Part shown: one piece after another, positions 12,101 to 27,100 of the stretch
How the letters are laid out: each line of letters begins with the position of its first letter
Numbering within the stretch: position 1 is the stretch's first letter
From: Ovis canadensis
Taxonomy: Eukaryota; Chordata; Mammalia; Artiodactyla; Bovidae
Length of the DNA stretch: 64,000 nt
Direction of reading: 5' to 3'
NCBI RefSeq assembly: GCF_042477335.2
Contig: NC_091246.1
Coordinates: forward strand, 252,096,501 to 252,160,500
The notes under the pieces: model-generated
Seen by the model: only the letters and a program-made list of their open reading frames with translations
Told to the model about the DNA's origin: nothing
Databases searched by the model: none
Program-made: the position numbers and the translations under genes

Positions 12101-15100
12101 TGCAGCAGAAACCAACACAACATTATAAGGCAATTATTCTCCAATTATTAATAAAAATATTAAAATCAAATATTTGAAAAATCACCAACATAATCATCTT
12201 GAAAGCTTAAGAATATCAATCACAGACTTACTATTTCTTCTCCCCTGGTTCATCTGCAGCATGGCAATTATCGCAGATTCAATATTATAATTTTCAGCTT
12301 CCAGGTTCTGAACTATCAAATTAAAATCCTATGAAAGAAACAAAGGAACACGTCAGAATCTGGGTATACTTTCCTGTCCATCTCTACATCAACAATTTGA
12401 TACACAAAACGATGTAACTGAGGCAAGGTTTCAAGACTTTCCATCTAGAAAATGTCTTAATATTCTCAGTAAGGTGAACACCTGAAATAATTGTTTAATA
12501 AAGTGAATTCATACAAAACTGCACTAGTCAGAAAATAATAAATCCACACACTTTCTTAGGATTTTGAACAATACTGGGTAAAGTGGGGAAAACAAGAGAG
12601 AAATGAATGAACAGCTCTCAGTAAGTTACACTACATAACTAAATCAAACTACAAATATCCATGGGCCTGCTTTGGTTCAGCAGGTGTTGGCATGCTAGAG
12701 TGAGGCCATAATAGTGTGGCAGTTTCTCAATAAGTTAAACCTGTACAGACGGGTTTTCAACAATGCCTGTCTATAAACCTGGGATCACCAACCTCCAGGC
12801 CACGGACCAGTCCCTCCTATCAGATCGGCGGTGGTGTTAGATTAGAAATAAAGTACACAATAAATGTAATGAACTTGAATCATCCCAAAACCACCATCCC
12901 CCAGGTCCCCTGGATCTGTGGAAAAACTGTCTTCCACGAAACCACTTCCTGGTGCCAAAAAGGTCAGGGACTGCTGCTAAATCACAGTTACCACATGACA
13001 AATACTAACGGAACACCCAGTTGCGTTGCAAACTTTCTGGACAGCATCTTCTACTTCATCTCGCAGGTCATCTTCAAAGTCGACTCCCTTTGCCTTGCTC
13101 TTCTCTCTTTTATTTGATTCATCTTGATGAAGCATCTGAAACTGAAGGACGCAGAAAGAGTGATAATCATGGAACTCTAGCACACTATCTTCACAATCTT
13201 GAATACAGGAAAACACTCCATCATCTCAAAACATTCAAATATATGAAAAAACATTCAGAAACAATCTTAAAGGAACAGCAAGCACTAAGCTAAATTTCAT
13301 TCACACAGAGATTCCAGGCCACAACTTGAAGTATTTAAGAAGAAAGGCCCAGGGACTTCCTTATTGGTCCTGTGGCTAAGACCCCGCACTCTAAATGCAG
13401 CAGGCCCAGGCCTGACCCCTGGTCAGAGAACTAGATCCCACATGCCACAGCTCAAGAGTTCACAGCCACAACTGAAGATCCTGCAAGGCGCGGTGAAGAT
13501 CAAACATCCCACGTGCCACAGCGAAAACCTGCACAAATAAATCTGTTTTTTTAAAAGAAGGCCCAGGATATGGGATAAACTGTTCAGTATGGCATTAGAG
13601 ACCAACATTTTGGCAATGAGTGCTGACTCGGGCAGCACACACCTGTCTCAGCTGGATTCCAGAGCTGTGAGCCTAGTAACAGAATCAGTCTTCTACAGGA
13701 GCACCCAAAGAGCTCTTCCAGCAGGACAGCTCACCTTGAAGAGACACACACCCAACTCTCACCTGATTCCCGAGGCCCTGTCTGTTCACCAGCAAGCTGT
13801 GGCATGCTGGAGCTCCCGTCCAGACCAGATCATCACAGATGAGCATGACTCCGGAAACTTCCCGTGCTACCACCACACTCCTGGGAGCCTGTAGGCCCAA
13901 TTCTAAAGCCACCAAGAGCTGCTCACTTGGTATCCACAAGACTGTATGACGTTAGCCCATTTCAGAAAAGCTAAAGTCATCCGTCCATGGCTTCCAATCA
14001 CTTTATCTCTCTGCTTGCTATTATTAATGCAGTGAGTGGAACATAAGCAAGGACACTTTTGCTTTCTGTCTATAAAAGGGCAAGTGGAAGCCAGCAACGT
14101 GCAGTATATTCCATGGAATGTGTAATAAAAAGCAAAACCTATTCTAAAATTTTACCCTAACAGTTTGGCTATGTGTATCAAGATTCTTTGAAATTTATCC
14201 AAAGGAAATAATGTCACAGATAGAAAGAATTTATGTAAAAGTGCTCATTCCACTGCCATGAAGGGTGGTGAATAACTGGAAACAACTACAGGTTTCTGAG
14301 TGTGGGTGTAGTTAAATTACCTACAGAACAGAGCTTCATTCCCACTCAAGTAAGGAACACAACAAGGATTTTCACTACCACCTTGATTATTTAACAATGT
14401 CTTGGAGAACAGCAATGCAATTAGCCCCCCAATAAAGAAAAATTAGAAGTACAAAACTGGAAAGGAAGAAAAGTTATCACCATTTGCAGATAATTCTACA
14501 CCTTTAAAAGAGAGAGAAAACAAACAAAAAAACACTACTTCAAACAAGAATAATTCTGGAAAGTCATATAAGAGTCTAGTGTCCAGAATAAAGAGCTCTT
14601 TAGAACTCAACAACCAAGTCACAAGAAGTCCAGTTAAAACACGGGCAAAGGACTTGAACAGACATCTCTTCTAAGACAAGCAAACGGCCAATGAGCACAC
14701 GAAAAGGTGCGAAACGCCATTAATCACTATGGAATGGAGACCAGAACTACAAGGTGCCACTCCACATCTTGTAGGTTGGCTGTGATTTTAAAAAGAAAGA
14801 AGGAAAAACAACAAGTGCTGGTGAGGATGGAGAGAAAGTGAAGTCCTCCATACACCGCTAGTGGGAACATGAAACCAAACAGCTACACACTGTGGAAAAC
14901 AGTGCCGTAGTTTCTCAAAAAGCTAAAGACAGAGTCACCACAGGACCCAGCACCTCCCATACACAGCTGACAGACCGGGACTGCGCAGGCCCACTGACAC
15001 AGACGCTCCCAGGAGTAATGCCTTAGCACTACATGATTCACGACTGGCCAAATCTAAGGACGCAGAACTGTAGATACAGAAGCTCAGATCTGCAAGTGGA

Positions 15101-18100
15101 CTGTAAGTTACACACAGAGTTTCAGCTGTGCATCACTGGTACCCTGACCCCTTGTTCACAGGTCAACTGTACACCCAAAACGTTGAGAACAGGTATTCAA
15201 ACAAATACTACACCCAAATAATCACAGCAGCACTATTCACAAAAGCCAAAGAATAGAAACAATTCAAAGGCCCATCAAATGAAAGGATAAACAAAATGCG
15301 GTGTATCAGTAAAATGGAGTACTGCTCGACCCTGCAAAGGAGCTAAGAAATGGTATGTGCTACAACATGGATGAACCTAAAAACATCACGCTAAGGAAAG
15401 CCAGACATGAAAAGCCACACAGTGTGTGACTCCCTTTATAAAAAAAGTCCAGAAAAAGTAAATCCAGAGAGACAGAAAGTAGACTGGTTGGGGCTGGGGC
15501 TGAAAAGGAATGGGCAGTAACTGCTTAATGGGCACCAGGCTTTCTTTCAGGGTGTTGAAAATTATTTAGAACTGGATGAAGTGTTTACTCAGCTTTGTGG
15601 GTGTATTCAGTGCCACTGAATCGTACACTTGAAAATGGTGAATTTTACATTATGTGAACTTTCCCTCAATTAAAAAGAAAGAAAACTCTGTAGGATAGCT
15701 GAGTATATACATAACATAATTTTGTTATCAAATTTCATACATACAAATGTAAAGGGAAAAAAAGACCCTTTCCTTACAAAAGGAACAGAAAACACAAAAC
15801 ATCTAAGAATAAAGTCAGCAAACAATGGGATAGAACTATATGAAAAAACGCTCCTGCAGATAACCGAAAACAGTCAATTAAACAAACAAAAAGATTAGCA
15901 GGTTCCTGGCTAGCAAGATTCAACATCATACAGATGTCAACTTTTGCTTATTAATTTAATGAGATTACAATAAAAGGAAATATTACCAGGACTTTTTAGC
16001 TACACAAACTTATTCTAACATTCATATATAAAACAAAAAAGCAAAAATATACAGGCAACCATAAAAAAAGAAAGTAATGATGGGTGAAAAATTCTACTAG
16101 ATTTTTTAAAATATACTTTCTTAATTAAAACAATGAACACATGAACATCTGAACAGAAAAAAACAGTGGACTAGAATCAATGTCTAGAAACAGACCCAAC
16201 TACATATGGGAATTTAGTATATGAAAAAATCAGCAAGCTAAATCAATGGAGAAAAAGATGTATAATTATAAAAACAAACAGTTTGGGTTCAAGTAAGTAA
16301 CAACAAGGAAAAATATAGTTGAATCCATACACTCACATCTGTATATCAATTTAAGTACCAAATAGAGACATGACCTAATTTTCTTTTAAAAAATGAACAT
16401 ACAGAAGTACTAAAATAAACTATGCAAGAATTCTTTTAAACTCAGAATGGGAAAGAGCTACCTAATTATGACCCAAAACTCAGAAGACATTTACCTGATG
16501 TCTTGAAAATGAGATAAATTTAACCACATAAAACTCTAAAATTCCTTCATAGGAAAGACAATATGAGAAAGAATAAAAAGACAGATAACAGACTGAAAAA
16601 ATTTTGCAACTCATACCACAAATAGAGGCTAATTTCCCTAGTACAGAAAGGATTTCCCAAAAATCATTAAGAAGACTGAACAGAAAAAAATAAAGAACAA
16701 GCATACAGTTCACACACAACAAAGTACAAACTGGTTTTAAACACAAGAAAAGATACATAAGCTCATTAATAAGAAACACAGAAATTAAAATTATGTTAAG
16801 ATTTTTTCCCTAAGTGACACAGATTTAAAAACTGGATAACACACTGCGCTGGCAAAGGTACAGAAGAGACACATTGCAAGTGGGAGTGTGAACTGGCAGG
16901 ACTGCTACAGAGAACAACCTGGCGACACCTACCAAGTTACAGATGCACACAGCCCCTGATGCGGCAAGACTCTTCCAGGAACTTATTCTACAAATACACC
17001 CGCGCATGTGTGAAAGGACATGCATGTAAGGCACTGTATGTTGCTTGTAAAAACGAAGTTTGAAAGTCATCTAAAAGTCCATCGAAGGGCCTATTTAAGC
17101 ACATTATAATGCATCCACACACTAAATAACTATGGAGCCATTTAAAAAGATGTAGGAAGTTTCTTATGTCCTGCTATGAATTAAACTCTTGAGATATGTT
17201 CCATTGTTGCAGTGCAGAATGCTATGTAGAGGATGCTACAACTGTGGGTGAGGAGAGTGCATTCCAGCAAAGCCAGACTACACGCACAAACCCACACAAT
17301 GCTTGATACGTAAACATCTCTAGGTAGTTTTATGATAGACTAATAACAGTGGGTGCATCCACTGTTTACCAGAGGTAAACAAGGGTGACAGAGTGACTTT
17401 CACTTTATTTTTTTAAATTACAAAGAAAGTGTCTAATCATGTGAGGAAAGACACATGAAATAGGAAAAAGCTATATAATATGAAAACAGTAACAAAATGT
17501 TGATTCTGTGTTATGTTTTATTTTCTTCTTTACTTTTTCTATAGTTTCCAAATTTTAGATATAAAGCATGAATCAATTTCAAAACATGGAAATAACTTTA
17601 AATGTTTATATAAATTATATTATAATTTATATATAAATTATATTATAATTTATATATAAATTATAAGCCATCACTGTGAGGGAAAGCAGAAGAATGACAA
17701 TTTTATCCGCTGCCTTCCCCCAAATGAACAAAGTTTAAAAATAAAAACCAAGCCCACAGATTCTTAGAGGCCCCTTTCTATGAAAACCTGACTGGCTTCT
17801 GGCTCCAGGGCACAGCCCCGGCTGGGTCCCTGCGGGGCTGGGAGCAGAGGGCGCCGGCCCCGCCCACCTCCGTCCGCAGGCGTGCGGGCGCCTCCGAGTC
17901 GTCGTTGATCCTGCGCACGCTGTCGTAGTGCTCGCCGTGTCGGTACGCGATGTGCAGCTCCCGCCCGTTGCTTTTGTCTGTTCCTCGGATCTGCAGGCAG
18001 AGGGAGAGGAGATGCCAGCGAGGATCTGCAGTGCCCACGTTGCAAGAGCAAGGCCACCTGGCTCCCAGGACGCCCAGTCCACAGGCTCTCTGTAACAGCG

Positions 18101-21100
18101 CCTGGGAGCATCACTGTGATGTATCCTAAGCAAGGTCTGAATTATCTCTCTCCCACTCATGTGTGTATGACTGCATGTACTTAATATGCAACTAAATGGA
18201 AATAAAGCCATTTGAAAAGGCATGTTCAAACACCAGGGGCAAATTCACCACAAAGTTAAGTAAGTCTAAGTTTCAGGAGGGTCAGGACCCCTCAGCCCCT
18301 CAAATGCTCAGGCTCCTTCCAAGAAGGCAGGCCCAAAGGCAGATGCAGATGTGTGAGCCTTGCATCTCAGACAACTGGGGGACTCTTTGAGGGAAAAAAA
18401 ATAAAAAATTACAAACATAAAACTGCTATCACCCTTCCCAAGACCTTGAAAGGGGGCCATAAAATTGAAGGACCTGATACTTAGGCTTCACAGAAAATCC
18501 ACCCTGTCTTTAAAACAAAAACAGGATTTTTCACCAAACACATACTGAGAAACACACAAACGTCCCATCTGTATCAATTTCAAAACAAAACTACGCACAG
18601 TCGAGCAGCACTATTGTACTGCACACCCCAGAGGTACTGCTCACAGAGTGCTGGGTGACCATGCCCCTGGAGCACCACCCAGCCGGAACAGTGCTCCCAG
18701 GAGTCATGCGAAACACACGCCCAGCGATGGAGCCTGGGCACTTCCCCCAAACCACCACCTCCACACAAACTCCACAGTAATCCTCACTCTGTCCTTTAGA
18801 AAGCTGAGACTGTCTGTTAAATCCCCCAAATATCAGCACCTCCTTATCTTTGTGCAAAGTCATAGGCAGTTAAGACATTATTACTAAATAGTATCTGTGG
18901 TCTAAAAACAGAGCAAAACCATGGAACAAACAGGAACCACAAAGGTCTAGAAGTCAGAATCACAGAAGTTTTCTCCAGGTAGAGTATCTAGGTCTCAAAG
19001 TGCAGAGTCTGGTTTTGACACATACAAAATAGAGAGCACTGCTCATCTCCCAGGAAGACTACTGGAAAGGAAATTAGCCAACAGAATCTGTGAGTGACAT
19101 CATCCCTACAGCACTTACATATTTAAATAACAACACACTATGTATTATCCAGAGGAAAAAATAACTTGAGCACCAGTCACCAAATTGTTAACGGTGCTGC
19201 TCAAGGTGCGGAAGATCACAGAGGACTTTCATTTTCTACCTTACACGTGTCTATACTGTTTACAGAAGCATATATTCTATCTGCAGCCAAAAAAAAGAAA
19301 AAGTAGGCTGAGTATAAACCTCCTCATTATTGATATAAGAGCTCCTACTCATGACTTCATGAAGTGAAGTCGCTCAGTCATGTCCGACTCTTTGCCACCC
19401 CATGGACTGTAGCCTACCAGGCTTCTCAGTCTATGGGATTTTCCAGGCAAGAGTACTGGAGTGGGGTGCCATTTCCTCCTCCAGGGGATCTTCCTGATCC
19501 AGGAATCGAACCCCTGTCTCCTGCATTGCAGGCAGACGCTTCACCCTCTGGGCCACCAGGGAAGCTGCCTACTCATGAGAGTAGCAACCAATTCAGTTTT
19601 AACTCTCAAATTTTATAAGATGCTTCACAGGGGTATGGGGTGATGGGGGAAACCTAGTGGATAGTTCCAATATACAGAAAATGTATTTATTTTGAAAACA
19701 CATACTTTGACTATTAAGCAATTCATAACAGGGAACACTATAGAAATACATGGATTTAAGAGAAAAAAAAAAGTCTAACTATGAAGAGTATCTTCCACAA
19801 CTACCTAGAAAATTAAGAAACTTTAAAAAAGCTATTGATGGAGCAATAGGCAAGCTGTAGTTACTAAGTTGGCACAGAGTATACTCCTTCAAGAATAGGA
19901 TCGTTATGCTGTATATTCAAATGATTTTGATGACTTCTGCTAAGCAGTAAAGATTTAAGGACAAAAAACTGGGACAATGAAGGAGGTAACCAGTCTTCCT
20001 CACTCAAAGGCATCCGGAGGAAGAGCGTGCCTCAGTAAACACGATGGCTCTCCTGGGAGGACGCGCGACGACACTGCCCCAGAGAGCGAGCAGCACGCGC
20101 AGATCCCGTCTCCTCCAGCTCGCCTCGTCCCTGGGACGTGAGAGTCCTCACCTGTCAGGCAGTAGCTACTTTACCCTGTTGGAGTGTGACTGTCAGAAGG
20201 ACACTATGCCAGACACAAACAGTGATATATTTCTGCTTATATGGCATTCCGAAAAGGCAAAACCGTGCCGTGCTGTGCTTAGTTGCTCAGTCGTGTCCAG
20301 CTCTGCAACACCATGGACGTTAGCCCGCTAGGTTCCTTTCTCCTGGGGATTCTCCAGACAAGAATACTGGAGTGGGCTGCCATGCCCTCCTCCAGCAGAT
20401 CTTCCCAACCCAGGGATCGAACCCAGGACTCCCGCATCGCAGGTGGATTCTTTACTGTCCAAGCCACCGGGGAAGCCCAAGAAGACTGGAGTGGGTAGCC
20501 TACCCCTTCTCCAGGGGATCTTCCAGACCCAGGAATCAAACCAGGGTCTCCTGAATTACAGGCGGATTCTTTACTAGCTGAGCTACCAGGGAAAACCCAG
20601 AGGCAAAGCTACAAGAGACAAATGAGATTAGTGGTTATAAGAATCTGGGGAAGAAGAGAAGGGACCAGTGACTACAAAGAGGCATGAGGCACTTCATGGG
20701 GCAGTGGAAATATTCAATATATAAGTAGTGGTATATTCTATATGTAGGTAGCAGACATACTGGAATGCGAAGTCAAGTGGGCCTTAGGAAGCATCACTAT
20801 GAACAAAGCTAGGGGAGGTGATGGAATTCCAGTGGAGCTATTTCAAATCCTAAAAGATGATGCTATGAAAGTGCTGCGCTCAGTATGCCAGCAAATTTGG
20901 AAAACTCAGCAGTGGCCACAGGACTGGAAAAGGTCAGTTTTCATTCCAATCCCAAAGAAAGGCAATGCCAAAAAATGCTCAAACTACCTCACAACTGCAC
21001 TCATCTCACACACTAGTAAAGTAATGCTCAAAATTCTCCAAACCAGGTTTCAGCAATATATGAACTGTGAATTTCCAGATGTTCAAGTTGGTTTTAGAAA

Positions 21101-24100
21101 AGGCAGAGGAACCAGAGATCAAACTGCCAACATCTGCTGGATCATCGAAAAAGCAACAGAGTTCCAGAAAAACATCTATTTCTGCTTTACTGACTATGCC
21201 AAAGCCTTTGACTGTGTGGATCACAATCAACTGTGGAAAATTCTGAAAGAGATGGGAATACCAGACCACCTGACCTGCCTCTTGAGAAACCTGTATGCAG
21301 GTCACGAAGCAACAGTTAAAACTGGACATGGAACAACAGACTGGTTCCAAATAGGAAAAGGAGTACGTCAAGGCTGTATATTGTCACTGTGCTTATTTAA
21401 CTTATATGCAGAGTACATCATGAGAAATACTGGGCTGGAAGAAGCACAAGCGGGAATCAAGATTGCTGGGAGAAATATCAATAACCTCAGATATGCAGAT
21501 GACACCACCCTTATGGCAGAGAGTGAAGAGCAACTAAAAAGCCTCTTGATGAAAGTGAAAGAGGAGAGTGACAAAGTTGGCTTAAAGCTCAACATTCAGA
21601 AAACGAAGATCATGGCATCTGGTCCCAACACTTCATGGCAAATAGATGGGGAAACAGTGTCAGACTTTATTTTTTGGGCTCCAAAATCACTGCAGATGGT
21701 GATTGCAGCCATGAAATTAAAAGACGCTTACTCCTTGGAAGGAAAGTTACGACCAACCTAGATAGCATATTAAAAAGCAGAGCTGTTACTTTTTTGGCAA
21801 AGGTCCGTCTAGTCAAGGCTATGATTTTTCCAGTAGTCATGTATGGATGTGAGAGTTGGACTGTGAAGAAGGCTGAGCACCAAAGAATTGATGCTTTTGA
21901 ACTGTGGTGTTGGAGAAGACTCTTGAGAGTCCCATGGACTGCAAGGAGATCCAACTAGTCCATCCTAAAGGAGATCAGTCCTGGGTGTTCATTGGAAGGA
22001 CTGATGTTGAAGCTGAAACTCCAATACTTTGGCCACCTGATGTGAAGAGCTGACTCATTTGAAAAGACCCTGATGCTGGGAAAGATTGAAGGTGGGAGGA
22101 GAAAGGGATGACAAGAGGATTAGATGGTTGGGTGGCATCACCAACTCAATGGACATGAGTTTGGGTGAACTCCGGGCGTTGGTGATCAACAGGGAGGCCT
22201 GGTGTGCTGCGGTTCATGGGGTCGCAAAGAGTCGGACATGACTGAGCAACTGAACTGAACTGAACTGAGGTAGTGTAACATTTACATGACTATGTCCAAA
22301 AAACAAACTATACACCAGAGAAGGGTGAATTTTGATATATGTAAGTTATATCTCTATGATTGACTTTATTTTTAAAGAGCAACAGCTAGGCAAAGGAATA
22401 AGCAATTTACAAAGGCATATATATGCAGGTGGTACAGGAAAATGGGGTTCCCTGGTGGCTCAGACAAAAAAGAAATTGCCTGCAATGCAGGAGACACAGG
22501 TTTGATCCCTGGGTTGGGAAGTACCCTTGAAGAAGGAAATGGCAACCCACTCCACTATTCTTGCCTGGAGAATCCCTTGGACAGAGGAGCCTGACGGGCT
22601 ATAGTCCATGGAGTCCCAAAGAGTCGGCCATGACTGAGCAACTAAAACTTTCACTTTTCACAGGAAAACAATGAAGGAAAAAAGGTCACTGTTACCTGTG
22701 TAATAATATGATATATAGGGATATGTAGTGTGTGTAGGTATATATGTACGATGTATCTATCTATGTGTGTGTGCATGCTCAGTCACTCAGGCATGTCTGA
22801 CTCTTTCCAACTCCATGGACTGTAGCTGTCAGGCTCCTCTGTCCATGGGATTTCCCAGGTAAGAGTACTGGAGTGCGCTGCCATTTCCTCCTCCAAGGGA
22901 TCTTCGCGACCAAGGGATAGAACCAGAGTCTCCTGTAGCTCCCATGTTGCAGGCATATTCTTTACCACTGAACCAGTTCTTAAAATGTGACACCATGATA
23001 TGTCTCTTCGCAGTTATATACGAATGTTTTTATATTGAAGAGTGTGTGTGAATAACAGATACACACTAAAATGTTAACAACAATTATCTCTAGGAAGTGT
23101 GATTGGGTGATTTTTATTTGCCTTTATGGGCTTTTCTGAATTTTCAAATTGTTCTATAATCATTATGTTTTACTTTCTAATGTAAAAAGAGCTAGAAATG
23201 GTGAAGTAGAAGAGAAGGGGAAGGAGGAGGTCTGATAGGAACCACCTGACCAGTCTCCAGGAGCTGAGCGACAGGATGAAAAGTGCAAGGAGGGCAAGCA
23301 AGGGGTGGTCTGTGTATATTTTCATCCTGACCTTTAACCTTCCATGCTCCAGAATGTTTGGTTTGATGGACTGTTTGGGAGATGGGGTTAATTTAGAACA
23401 GCAATGGTAACTTAGAATACCAACGGCAAGGGCGAAGGGGTATGAGGAGGGGAAGGGAGGCCTAAGCGGCTCAACATCATGCTCTGCCATCCCACAGCAC
23501 AAACTGAACACTTGAGAAGTCTTACTTGCTGCAGAAACACCATCAGAATGCTATGGCTAGCTGGGGAGAGCACAGACATAGAGCTTGACGCCCTACGCCA
23601 TGAAATTTTGTTGTTCAAAAGTTCTTTTTTAGCAACAGTTTATTATAGTCAATTTGGTCTTTGTTTCTCTCCATCTAAAAAACAAAAATATACACATGGA
23701 ACAGGTATATTCAAACTAGAATCTGTATGCAAATCCTCTGAATTCTCATTCAGAGATTTTTACAAAATTTTCTATGCTATTTCCACATTAGGGTCTCTGC
23801 CCCAAATCACCCAATTAACTAACTGTTGAGTAATATTTCTGGCATTTTAAGTCTCTGAATTATATTTCAGACTCCATTTGTAATGCAGGGTTTAATTCCA
23901 AGCCACCACAAGCTTGGTGACGTTCACAGTCCAAGCTACCCTGCATAGTTCAATATCATCAGTCAAGCCCCATTATCTTAGGATATCCCCAAAGATAATT
24001 TTTAAATAAAGGTTTCACATAAATTCCTCAGCAGATGACCTACCTGCCACAAAGGGGCATTAAGTTGATGAATCACCACATTCAACTGATGATTTCTTGC

Positions 24101-27100
24101 AAACGCTACAATTGCATCATTGCCAGCAAATGTTCCAGGCTTTGCCAAACTGGCCACTGTACGGAAGGAAATAGGAAAGAAAAACAAAGTCTTTATAATG
24201 CTTTGGTATTTATTTAGTTCCAAAAATGAGAAATCAGGGTATATGCCTGGAGAAGTCCAATAGCTTTGTCAGAGTCTAGCAGTCTGTACATGTCCACAGT
24301 TCGTTCTCTAAGTCTATCTCATAGATCACCTTTAACCCTCAAAACAGCCATCTGAAAAAAGTGAAAGAGGTATTGTCACACACACCATCTTACAGATGAG
24401 GAAACTAAAGCAGGGGGCAGTTTGTAACTGGGTCCTAGGTCACCAGTCAGTACACAGCGGAGCTCAGTTTTATCCCAGGCACCCTGACTCCAAGATCGTG
24501 GCTCTTGGCCACTCCATCATACAGCCTGTCACAATCTGCCCTCAAGGAGTTTACAACCAGTGGGGGACAAACAACAAGAAGACAGACACTGCTGATATGC
24601 AGGCGCTTCAGGAAAGAAACACGCAGTAAAGCATCTGGCCTTACACAGAGAGAAGTCTGACCTTTGCCCCTGGCTCCTGGGAGAGAACCTCTAAAACCCT
24701 GGCATTTCCCAAGTGACAGGGGTGTCTCTATTATTCACAGTGGGCCCCTCAGCCACATCTAACTGTTTATGCTAAGTTTATGCATGAGGTGACTTTCGGT
24801 GGACCTCTCTGGTCAAGTGACCCTAGAAAGACCTCAGGGACTAGAGAATGACTTCAACCACTTAGGCCATCAATCAATAACATCTACATGATGACACCCT
24901 AATAAAAATGCTGGACACTGATGTCTGGGTGAGGCTCCCTGGTTGACAATACCGTGTTTTGTGTAACCTTCCGATATTTTACCACTGTACAACCTTCCAA
25001 GATTCTCAGTCCAGGCGCTCAGTCGTGTCCGACTCTTCCCGACCCCATGAATCGCAGCACGCCAGGCCTCCCTGTCCATCACCAACTCCCGGAGTCCACC
25101 CAAACCCGTGTCCATGGAGTCGGTGATGCCATCCAACCATCTCATCCTCTGTCGTCCCCTTCTCCTCCTGCCCTTAATCTTTCCCAGTTATCAGGGTCTT
25201 TTCAAATGAGTCAGCTCTTCACATCAGGTGGCCAAAGTTTGGAGTTTCAGCTTCAATATCAGTCCTTTCAAAGAACACCCAGGACTGATCTCCTTTAGGA
25301 TGGACTGGTTGGATCTCCTTGCAGTCCAAGGGACTCTCAAGAGTCTTCTCCAATGATTCTACCCTTTGGCTAACTTGACCTGGATCTTTTCCTTGTAATA
25401 CACTATGTAACTGTGAGTATAACAGACTTCAACGAGCTCTGTGAGTCCTTCTAGCAAATTATCAAACCTGAGAATGGTTCTGAGAAACCACAAATTTGCA
25501 GCTCGTGTCAGAAGTCAGGGGAGTCTCAAGTAAGACTGTGTCTTCAAACCTTGCAGCTTGGCTAACTCCAGGTGGGGAACATAAGCCAGTCTGAACAGGG
25601 GGAGGGGAGGGGAAGGGACGTGTACCAGATAAGCTTCTCAGCTGAGACAACTACAGTGCTTCCCAAAGGGCAGGTAAAAGACAAACAGAAGAGGAATGGA
25701 TGATGTTCCAAGCAGAAGCAAGAAACAGAACACGGTGAGTTTACGGACTGCACAGTATTGGCAGGAACTTAGAATGCTGAGATGGCAGGGCAGGGGAGCA
25801 AGAAAATATACTGGGAAATATCAAGAAGCCAGGCAAACAAGAAAATCACAGATCGTAAAGGCTAAAGAGTTGGAACGTTCTTGAGGTCAATGGGGAGCTG
25901 CCTACAAGTGTTAGACAGGGGAAGACCTATCTGATATATGTTTAGATCACCTCTCTGGCTTCCACATGGAAAGCAAAGTGAAGGGGTCAGGAGGCAATAA
26001 GACCAATCCAAAGTACTGGAGAAATCTAGACAAATGGTCAAAGAGGCCTAATTCTATGAGGCGGTAGAAATGAGGAAAAATACATTGGAGGAAAAGTGAC
26101 TAGACTTCACAAGTAAGTAGTATGAGAAGGCATTGAGAACGTTCAGGTTTCTGGTGGGTATCTGTTTAGTTAGGGAAAAGATGATGCTGATTCTCCAAAG
26201 CCATAGACCAAAGAAAAGACACAGTCAGAGGCAAGGATAACCAGGTCCTGAAAAGTTAAGTGAGCACTCAACTATTCTATCAACAAATATTAGTGTCGAC
26301 TATGTGCCAGCCATTGTCACAATGGGGAACAGACACAGTCCCTGCCCTCAAGAATCTCACAGTGTAACGAGGGAGACATTAAAAACACATAACTATAAGA
26401 GCAGGAAATGTAACACGTCTAGGCTTCCAGTGACACACAAGGAGAACGTGCAGAATTCCAGGTGTCATTTCTGTCTGCTGTGGCAATCAGAGCCACTACC
26501 CACTGGGACACTCAAACCGTGACACAGCACCTGCACATCTAAGGTCCTGCCACACCCCTAAACCTACCACGTGGTCTTCACTGAAGAGGGTCAAAGCAGA
26601 ATTCCTACTCACAAACCAAAGATTCTCTTCACATAAAACATTTATTGAATCAATGACTCAACTCATTTTATATATCATTAAACAACAAAACTCGCTCCAT
26701 ATATCCATATTTAATCTATAAACTGGTGACCATCTAATTAACTGGTGCCTGCCGGACAAAAAATGATCCAGGAAGAGGACCGTGAGAACTCAGTGACTAG
26801 AATAAACTACTCAGTGGAGTTTCACTGCTGTGTCTCTCTTGCTGCTTGTCCCTAATGAATGAGTGCTTTCCCAGTGATGAATGGGAAAAGCTCCCTGCTC
26901 AATGTGTTCCTCCTGCTGCCTTTTACTTTATTAAAGCACAGCTACGCTAGCCATTCCTCAAGCACAACTTCAAAATCATCTTTGTCTCTACCAACACCGG
27001 CCCTGGCCCCCGCCACCTCCAGTGAGGCCTGTCAATTACACTACCAAACTGGGGGCTGGTCTGGACTCACTCATCATCCCCAGAACAGCCCTGGTGGAAA

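Larger units (their letters stand above)
20213..22385 (+). mobile_element. L1M fragment split by SINEs and BovB
   Basis: L1 3' text appears in three pieces: about 20213-20262 (TATGGCATTCCGAAAAGGCA), 20602-20750 (AGAAGGGACCAGTGACTAC) and 22269-22385 (GTAAGTTATATCTCTATGAT). The two gaps are filled by younger elements described separately. Confidence 0.6.

Noticed and set aside
19355-19567. tRNA-like boxes in SINEs here and elsewhere as tRNA genes
   Set aside because: They are heads of Bov-tA or CHR SINEs with degraded arms, tails and target duplications.
20799-21761. 320-codon frame as a host gene
   Set aside because: It is the BovB reverse transcriptase and is cut off by a frameshift and stop; the rest of the element surrounds it.
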